A stretch of DNA of 36,958 bases from CAIKLP01 sp039798705. GTDB lineage: Bacteria > Bacteroidota > Bacteroidia > Sphingobacteriales > Sphingobacteriaceae. The notes below the pieces were generated by a model. That model saw only the letters and a program-made list of their open reading frames with translations. It searched no databases and had not been told where the DNA came from. Shown here piece after piece: positions 31,792-36,958 of the stretch. Both the position numbers and the translations under genes were made by a program. The stretch lies in NCBI GenBank assembly GCA_039798705.1, contig JBDKFN010000012.1, positions 1 through 36,958 on the forward strand, given 5' to 3'. Within the stretch, counting starts at the first letter, position 1, and each line of letters opens with the position of its first letter.

Positions 31792-34245
31792 TTAGAAGTT
31801 CATATCATCCATGCCACTTGGGCTTCCTTCTTCTCTTCCGCTTCTTTTATTCTTTTGAAAATCCGCTTTACCGAATTTATAAATTAAAGAAAAAGTTAAC
31901 AGTTGTGAATCTCTTTTATGCTTAGTGTATTGTAAATAGTTTAAACCATATGTATCAAAACGCATGGCTCTTGTATTAAATATATCCGATAAGTTTGCTG
32001 AAAAAATAGCCCTGCTCTTAAACAAATCTTTTTTCAAGCCAATATCAAAAGAATACATTTCTTTAAATTCACCTTGTGCTGTTACGCCAGGTGAAGTATA
32101 GTTTCCTGAAAATTGGATATCAAATAATTTAGGCAATTTTGTACTTGACATCACTTTAATAGAACCGTTTGAACCGGTCTTTAACTCGCCACTAGTATTG
32201 CTTACGGCTATTTCATTTCTAAATAAATTTAGATTAGTAGTCAATGTCCAAAATTTCATTAATTCCGTTACTGCAATAAATTCAAATCCATAATTTCTAG
32301 AGAAACTTAAGTTTTGAAAAGTTACCGTAGAGATTCCTGAGGTATCCACAATTCTAAAACGCTGTATTTGATCGTTTGTTTGTCTCAAATAGATAGTAGA
32401 TGTTAATGTATTCTTTTTCCAGTATTTAATATAGCTCAACTCATAAGCATCTACATATTCTGGTTTCAAATTTGGATTTCCTGTTCTTAAATTTCTTGGA
32501 TCAGAAAAATCGGTGAATGGATTTAAATTATTAACCTGAGGACGATTAATTCTTCTTGAATAATTTAATTGAATTTCTTGATCCATTGACATTTTTCTCG
32601 CAAAATATATACTTGGAAAGAAACTTAAATATGGTTTAGTGTTTTTAATTCCGGCGGTACGTTGGTCTGTTTCAATCTCTGCGTGCTCGGCTCTCAATCC
32701 AACCTGAACGCCCCACTGGCCAATGGTTTTGCTATAATTAGCATATGCTGCCTTAATAAATTCTTTATAAATAAAATGATTAGACTGATTGGTATTCAGA
32801 ATGGTATCTCCAGTAGAATTATCTGAAACTTTATAGTCTGCATCATTTGAACGATAGCTCACTTTAAAGCCAGTTTCTAATTTTGATTTTTCATTGATTG
32901 GATTGGTGTAATCCACCTTTATTGCTGCTAAATTTACTGCACCATCATTTATTGCATCTTGGTATAAATGAAAAGAATTTATGGTTGATGTGGTACCATA
33001 AATTGTATTCGCATCTGTCGCATTTTTTGAATATGACATATCAGCAGTTAATTCTTTTTTTGGCTTTAAAAATGTTTTCCTATAATTCAAACCTAAGTCT
33101 AAGTTTAGATTATCTTCTGTACTTGCATTTAACCTCGACAAGGCATCTGTTTGCAGATGATGAACGTTGTAATTTGTATTATCACTTACCCCATTAGATA
33201 ATTTATTTGAATTACTAAATGTGCTAGTAAATCCAATGGTTGATCGACTATTGATATACCTATCCACCCCAAATCGGATAACATGGTTGGTGTTGTCGTT
33301 ATGATTAAGCCCTACTTGATCGGTAAACGTAGTGTCTGTATTGAAATTCGTACGGGTATTTAAAGACCTCGAATTCATTTGATTTACCCTTAAACTATAA
33401 CCAGTTGAAATGTTCCACTTTTTATTTTTAAAGTTTAAGTTGTATCCTAAATTATACCTTCCGGTACCGGATGTAACTGAGCTATTAACACTGCCATTCA
33501 AACTCACTTGTTTGTTTTTCTTTAACACAATATTGATAATGCCTGACGTGCCGTCTGGATCGTACTTTGCACTTGGGTTAGTAATCAACTCCACACTCTC
33601 AATTGCAGAAGATGGGATTTGCTCCAAAACCGCGTTTCTATCTGTACCTGTCAATGTTGATGGGCGACCGTCAATAAGTACAGTAACATTGCCGCTTCCC
33701 CTTAAACTTAAATTGCCGTCAATATCTAATGTAACCGATGGGATGGTTTGCAATACATCATTGGCAGTGCCTCCAGTTGATAAGATATTCTTTTCTACAT
33801 TGAACACTTTTTTATCAATAGCCATTTGCAACATGCCGCGTTCAGCTTGAACTGTTGCCTGTGCAATTTGTTTAGTAGATGAATATAATTTGATCACTCC
33901 TAAAACCATTTCGGGTTTAGCCGGATTTAAAAACAAAGTATCACTTGTCAATGAAACATAACCGATAAAACTATACAGTATTTTTACCCTACCCGGTTTC
34001 AATTCATTAATTTTAAAATAGCCTTTTTCATCAGCCACATCGCCAGTAATAACCTTGTTATCTCTCACACTGATAATTGAAACCGTCGCAAAAGGTATTC
34101 CTTTTTTGGTATTCCCATCCACAATTTGTCCTGCAATGGAAATAATTGCAGGCATATTACCTTGCATTCTAACCGATGGTGATTGGGCGAATATTTGAGT
34201 TGTGGTATAAAAAAAACCTAAGAATAGATAAAATATGTATTTCAT
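31792..34245 (-). CDS. Outer-membrane beta-barrel protein, TonB-receptor-like
   Basis: About 817 residues from the ATG at 34245; the frame reaches a TTG at 34263 that belongs to the -7 box. A signal peptide (1-21, ending IFAQ) precedes a carboxypeptidase-regulatory-like beta domain (about 35-115, SIAGQIVDGNTKKGIPFATVSI). A plug domain follows (about 150-245, DVLQTIPSVTLDIDGNLSLRGSGNVTVLIDGRPS), then a long barrel of the outer-membrane beta-barrel family. It ends with an unusual Lys/Arg/Gly tail (KRSGREEGSPSGMDDMNF). No TonB box is evident and the ligand is unknown. It is the first gene of a two-gene unit with the MerR gene. Confidence 0.88.
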   Translation of the reverse strand: MKYIFYLFLGFFYTTTQIFAQSPSVRMQGNMPAIISIAGQIVDGNTKKGIPFATVSIISVRDNKVITGDVADEKGYFKINELKPGRVKILYSFIGYVSLTSDTLFLNPAKPEMVLGVIKLYSSTKQIAQATVQAERGMLQMAIDKKVFNVEKNILSTGGTANDVLQTIPSVTLDIDGNLSLRGSGNVTVLIDGRPSTLTGTDRNAVLEQIPSSAIESVELITNPSAKYDPDGTSGIINIVLKKNKQVSLNGSVNSSVTSGTGRYNLGYNLNFKNKKWNISTGYSLRVNQMNSRSLNTRTNFNTDTTFTDQVGLNHNDNTNHVIRFGVDRYINSRSTIGFTSTFSNSNKLSNGVSDNTNYNVHHLQTDALSRLNASTEDNLNLDLGLNYRKTFLKPKKELTADMSYSKNATDANTIYGTTSTINSFHLYQDAINDGAVNLAAIKVDYTNPINEKSKLETGFKVSYRSNDADYKVSDNSTGDTILNTNQSNHFIYKEFIKAAYANYSKTIGQWGVQVGLRAEHAEIETDQRTAGIKNTKPYLSFFPSIYFARKMSMDQEIQLNYSRRINRPQVNNLNPFTDFSDPRNLRTGNPNLKPEYVDAYELSYIKYWKKNTLTSTIYLRQTNDQIQRFRIVDTSGISTVTFQNLSFSRNYGFEFIAVTELMKFWTLTTNLNLFRNEIAVSNTSGELKTGSNGSIKVMSSTKLPKLFDIQFSGNYTSPGVTAQGEFKEMYSFDIGLKKDLFKSRAIFSANLSDIFNTRAMRFDTYGLNYLQYTKHKRDSQLLTFSLIYKFGKADFQKNKRSGREEGSPSGMDDMNF

Positions 34246-34260
34246 AGATAAAATAAAAGG

Positions 34261-34268
34261 CAAATATA
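34261..34268 (-). promoter_or_regulatory. -7 element of the beta-barrel/MerR unit
   Basis: Minus-strand TATATTTG is a perfect TAnnTTTG, 15 bases before the ATG at 34245. Only a weak GTG stands 19 bases upstream in the -33 position. Confidence 0.55.
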
Positions 34269-34329
34269 CAAAAAGCCCTAAGCATTACACTTAAATGCAA
34301 GATTTTGAGGCGAATCATGGAAAAATTGC

Positions 34330-34360
34330 TTGATGTTAGAACAACTTCGTATACATTTTG
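34330..34360 (+). promoter_or_regulatory. Putative promoter of the folE unit
   Basis: TTG (34330-34332), 19 bases, then TACATTTTG (34352-34360), a -7 box with one extra T. An inverted repeat ACAAC (34341-34345)/GTTGT (34360-34364) overlaps it and could be an operator. The leader to the ATG at 34371 would be only about six bases. Confidence 0.5.
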
Positions 34361-34370
34361 TTGTAGGTTT

Positions 34371-35051
34371 ATGAAAATTGAGAAAAACACCACAGATACG
34401 TCTTTAATTGACCTTATTGGAGACGAGCACTTTTCGAGTTCTGCAGAAACACCTTTAAGAGCAGATGCTTTTGAGATGGATGATGATTTAAAAATTGAAC
34501 TCATCGAAAAAAGCTTCCGTGAAATAATGCATGTACTAGGCTTAGACCTTACGGATGATAGTTTAAGCGGCACGCCAAATAGAGTTGCAAAAATGTATGT
34601 GAAAGAAATTTTCAGAGGGCTTAACCCTGCTAATAAACCGAAAATTTCGATGTTCGAAAATAAATACAAATACAACCAAATGCTGGTTGAAAAGAACATT
34701 ACATTTTACAGCAATTGTGAACATCACTTTGTTCCAATTATAGGCAAAGCACATGTTGCTTATGTTTCCAATGGAAAAGTAATTGGGCTTTCGAAAATTA
34801 ATCGAATTGTTCAGTATTTTTCACAAAGACCACAAGTACAAGAAAGATTGACCATTCAAATTGCGAACGAATTAAAATCTATATTAAATACCGAAGATGT
34901 TGCAGTTGTAATAGATGCTCATCATTTATGCGTTTCGTCAAGAGGCGTGAGCGACGTAAACAGCAGCACCGTTACAGCTGAGTACAGTGGTGTATTTATG
35001 AACAACGAGAAAAGAGAAGAATTTTTAAAATACATTTCGCTTTCAATTTAA
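34371..35051 (+). CDS. folE: GTP cyclohydrolase I
   Basis: Converts GTP to 7,8-dihydroneopterin triphosphate, the first step of folate and pterin synthesis. With the ATG at 34371 it has 226 residues, close to E. coli FolE (222). The earlier ATG at 34317 and the in-frame start at 34305 lie before the likely promoter and would add a Cys-rich, non-conserved extension. Zinc ligands are C116 and H119 in SNCEHHF and C187 in HHLCVSSRG; H118, H184 and H185 are also conserved. Other family motifs are GTPNRVAKMY and GLSKINRIV. It is followed after five bases by an SDR gene and then a flavin reductase gene. This trio near a CarH-like regulator suggests supply of folate for photolyase chromophores. Confidence 0.94.
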   Translation: MKIEKNTTDTSLIDLIGDEHFSSSAETPLRADAFEMDDDLKIELIEKSFREIMHVLGLDLTDDSLSGTPNRVAKMYVKEIFRGLNPANKPKISMFENKYKYNQMLVEKNITFYSNCEHHFVPIIGKAHVAYVSNGKVIGLSKINRIVQYFSQRPQVQERLTIQIANELKSILNTEDVAVVIDAHHLCVSSRGVSDVNSSTVTAEYSGVFMNNEKREEFLKYISLSI

Positions 35052-35056
35052 TTTTC

Positions 35057-35773
35057 ATGGAAATAATAAAAGATAAAAATATTTTAATTGTTGGCGCTAC
35101 AGGCGGCATAGGCAAAGCAACTGCAAAATTACTTAAACAGTCTGGAGGAAATTTATTTTTAAGCAGCACTAATGCTGCAAAACTTGCTGCTTTAGCAGAG
35201 GAATTAAATATACCACAGGAGCAAACGTTTGTACTAGATATCAGCGATGCTGATGCCGTAAAAAATGTTGCAATTAAAATACATGCTCAAATTCCTACAA
35301 TTGACATCCTAATAAATGCTGCAGGAATTGGCATCATCAAGCCAATTGAAAATTTAACCGAACTGGATTTTATGCAAAGCATACATATAAATTTGGCAGG
35401 TGCGTTTTACTTAGTTAAGAATTTTATCGAACCTATGAAATTGGCTAAAAAAGGCTTAATAATTAATATTCCAGGCGTATTAGGAAAGACCCCAATGGCA
35501 GGAGCGGCAGCCTATTCAGCCTCTAAATATGGATTAAACGGAATGATGAAATCCATTAGAGAGGAATTAAAAAGAACCGATATTCGAATTACCAATATAT
35601 TTTTAGGCGGAACCGATTCTCCCTTTTGGGATCAAATAGATTTACGTGTACAACGTGATAAATTTATTCAGGCAGAAGAAGTTGCAAAATCAATTTGGTT
35701 TTTATGTCAACAACCTAATTCTGGAGTAGTTTCCGAATTAGTATTACAACCTTTTAATCATCAAGCTATCTAA
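35057..35773 (+). CDS. Short-chain dehydrogenase/reductase, catalytic Ser apparently replaced
   Basis: A 238-residue classical SDR fold. NAD(P) is bound by G13ATGGIG19; NAAG is at 87-90, N112 in HINLAG, and the catalytic Y153-S-A-S-K157. The active-site Ser normally present in the strand NxSSxxG is replaced: the sequence reads NIPGVLGK, with G140 at the Ser position. The substrate is unknown. SDR genes of this type occur beside folE in light-regulated clusters of other bacteria. It is five bases after folE, and its stop overlaps the flavin reductase ATG (TAATG), so the three are one transcript. Confidence 0.88.
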   Translation: MEIIKDKNILIVGATGGIGKATAKLLKQSGGNLFLSSTNAAKLAALAEELNIPQEQTFVLDISDADAVKNVAIKIHAQIPTIDILINAAGIGIIKPIENLTELDFMQSIHINLAGAFYLVKNFIEPMKLAKKGLIINIPGVLGKTPMAGAAAYSASKYGLNGMMKSIREELKRTDIRITNIFLGGTDSPFWDQIDLRVQRDKFIQAEEVAKSIWFLCQQPNSGVVSELVLQPFNHQAI

Positions 35774-36384
35774 TGAGGCATTTATTGTTGAATGATATCG
35801 AGCAAATGAATAGCAGATATCGTGCTACCTTCATCAACTCGCTCAGTGGTTTTAAAAGTTTAAATTTAGTAGGCACTGTTTCGGAAACAGGTATCTATAA
35901 TTTGGCGCCATTTAATTCTATTGTTCACATTGGCGCAAACCCACCTTGCCTTGGAATGATTGCTAGACCTGCAACAGAGGAGCATCAAACATTGGCTAAC
36001 ATTAAAGCTAATAAACAATACACCTTGAATGCCGTAAACGAAAATATTTTTGAACAGGCGCATCAATGCAGCGCAAAATATTCAGTAAATCAATCTGAAT
36101 TTACAGAAACTGGTTTGCCTGTATTCTGTACAGAAAAGCTTAAAGCACCCTATGTTGCGTCTTCAAATATTAAAATTGGATTAGAATTAATTGAAATTAT
36201 TCCAATAAATTTTAATCAAACATCACTTATTATTGGAAAAATAATTGAAATAATTTTACCCGAATCAATTATTGAAGAAGATGGTTTTGTGAATATTGCC
36301 AAAGCTGGATCTATTACATGCAATGGCTTAGACAGCTACTACTCGGTTTCTCCTTTAAAGCGAATTCCTTACGCTAAACCTTAA
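35773..36384 (+). CDS. Flavin reductase-like FMN-binding protein
   Basis: A 203-residue protein with the flavin-reductase-like split-barrel fold. The early SLNLVGTVSETGIYNLAPFNSIVHIGANPPCLG (29-61) is the FMN-binding segment, followed by the conserved KANKQYTLNAVNE. It ends after a YYSVSPLKRIPYAKP tail. Such enzymes reduce free flavin with NAD(P)H or act on bound FMN. It is the last gene of the folE-SDR unit, overlapping the SDR stop by one base. Reduced flavin could serve a photolyase or a monooxygenase, neither of which is in the window. It ends convergent with a lipoprotein gene, overlapping it by four bases. Confidence 0.86.
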   Translation: MRHLLLNDIEQMNSRYRATFINSLSGFKSLNLVGTVSETGIYNLAPFNSIVHIGANPPCLGMIARPATEEHQTLANIKANKQYTLNAVNENIFEQAHQCSAKYSVNQSEFTETGLPVFCTEKLKAPYVASSNIKIGLELIEIIPINFNQTSLIIGKIIEIILPESIIEEDGFVNIAKAGSITCNGLDSYYSVSPLKRIPYAKP

Positions 36385-36958
36385 AATGTAAATTTAATCT
36401 CTATAGGCTTTGGAGATTCAGCAGAAATAGTAATAATTGCATAAGCTGTTTCTTTCGGTTTAATTTCTTTTGCAATGATTGAATGATAAGCCAGCTCTGA
36501 TTGAAATTGCTTATTGGAATTAACTTTAACAATTATATTCCCTATTGCCAACATAGGCCCTGCAACTTGTCCAACAGGAAAATCTGCAACACTTGCACCA
36601 TTAGTTGTTTCTACTTGAGGAGCCAATGCAAGTAATAAGAATGCCAATGATGGCCATGTTTTCTGTTTGAGTAGTTGAGCAACCTTTTGGTTCTCCATTA
36701 AAACCAATGGCTGATTTTCAGAAGTAAAAACAAAATCCTTATCAAATACAAATGATCGATCGGTAGTGTTTTCTATTTTCAATGCAATTACTTGCAATTT
36801 ATTTTTGCTTTCTTTCTTTGCGAATCTTTTGTTATTCAATTCTGCTAAAATACCGTATCGATATGACAACTTTAAGCCTTGATAATTTCCTGCTAACTCA
36901 TAGTTTAAATAGGCAGGTTCTATTGGATTATAAATAGCTGCGCAACCACTAAAAATAG
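36381..36958 (-). CDS. Putative lipoprotein (partial, N-terminus outside window)
   Basis: The frame remains open to the right edge, so the start lies outside. A start at the internal TTG 36869 is not needed. Near the edge it reads IFSGCAAIYNPIEPAY: a lipobox (FSGC) with the lipidated Cys encoded at 36944-36942, so it is a secreted lipoprotein with mature length of about 187 residues. The body has LQVIALKIENTTDRSFVFD, an immunoglobulin-like beta pattern. A hydrophobic segment lies around WPSLAFLLLALAPQVE, with a C-terminal ITISAESPKPIEIKFTF strand. No known family is recognised and the function is unknown. It is convergent with the flavin reductase gene. Confidence 0.7.
   Translation of the reverse strand, partial: IFSGCAAIYNPIEPAYLNYELAGNYQGLKLSYRYGILAELNNKRFAKKESKNKLQVIALKIENTTDRSFVFDKDFVFTSENQPLVLMENQKVAQLLKQKTWPSLAFLLLALAPQVETTNGASVADFPVGQVAGPMLAIGNIIVKVNSNKQFQSELAYHSIIAKEIKPKETAYAIITISAESPKPIEIKFTF

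Noticed and set aside
34246..34263. Longer beta-barrel protein frame from TTG 34263
   Set aside because: The TTG belongs to the -7 box TATATTTG. The ATG at 34245 starts directly with the signal peptide.
34305..34370. N-terminal extension of FolE including two Cys
   Set aside because: It would place the start upstream of or inside the likely promoter, and the region is not part of the FolE fold.
34169..34699. 176-residue frame on the minus strand across folE and the neighbouring promoter
   Set aside because: It is antisense to the well-supported folE gene and covers both divergent promoters; no family features.
1..36958. CRISPR arrays, tRNA or rRNA genes, insertion sequences, prophage genes
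   Set aside because: None seen: no regularly spaced repeats, no transposase or integrase-like protein, and no cloverleaf or rRNA segment recognised in the short intergenic gaps.

Overview
The window is a contiguous piece of an AT-rich Bacteroidota chromosome, probably from the Sphingobacteriia/Chitinophagia side of the phylum. The evidence is type IX secretion (T9SS) C-terminal tails, a CcoN-CcoO fusion oxidase, an outer-membrane beta-barrel protein with a carboxypeptidase-like N-domain, and promoters of the Bacteroidota form TTG-N19/20-TAnnTTTG in place of sigma70 boxes. It is densely coded, with no intergenic stretch over about 145 bases. I saw no tRNA, rRNA, CRISPR array or insertion sequence. 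Genes are cut at both ends: an exported protein after crtB on the left and a lipoprotein on the right.

Layout. 1-3.7 kb: carotenoid genes crtB and crtI (divergent) and an ECF-like sigma factor with a textbook Bacteroidota promoter. 3.7-6.4 kb: housekeeping genes (cold-shock protein, murB, lpd). 6.5-16.4 kb: a cbb3 oxidase block. It holds ccoS-ccoNO-ccoQ-ccoP-ccoG-ccoH plus a DsbD_2/SafE-like membrane protein, a divergent truncated haemoglobin, the copper ATPase ccoI, and an FNR-like regulator with four cysteines placed as in an Fe-S FNR. 16.6-23.7 kb: a six-gene operon for exported proteins: an MbnP-like protein, a MauG-type dihaem enzyme, two YHYH-domain proteins, an unrecognised T9SS cargo protein and a double DUF1566 protein. 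23.8-26.5 kb: a SulP transporter fused to a beta-carbonic anhydrase, and a convergent DUF2231 membrane protein. 26.6-30.8 kb: sucA-sucB, where SucA carries an 87-residue histone H1-like Lys/Ala tail. 30.9-36.4 kb: a CarH/LitR-like MerR regulator with the B12-binding cap motif Wx9EH, a beta-barrel protein, and divergent folE, short-chain dehydrogenase and flavin reductase genes. 36.4 kb to the end: the cut lipoprotein gene.

How the parts may work together. Three near-identical operators, TATGA-N6-TCA(T)(A/G), lie about 30 bases upstream of -7 elements in front of ccoS/globin, ccoI and the DUF2231 gene. This is the geometry expected of a class II CRP/FNR activator, so the regulator beside ccoI probably coordinates a low-oxygen or NO regulon. 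The MbnP/MauG/YHYH operon next to a copper oxidase and copper ATPase suggests a surface copper-handling system. It is the best candidate here for an undescribed system. The MerR/B12, folE, SDR, flavin reductase and carotenoid genes together suggest a light-responsive photoprotection set. These regulatory and functional links are inferences from sequence layout.
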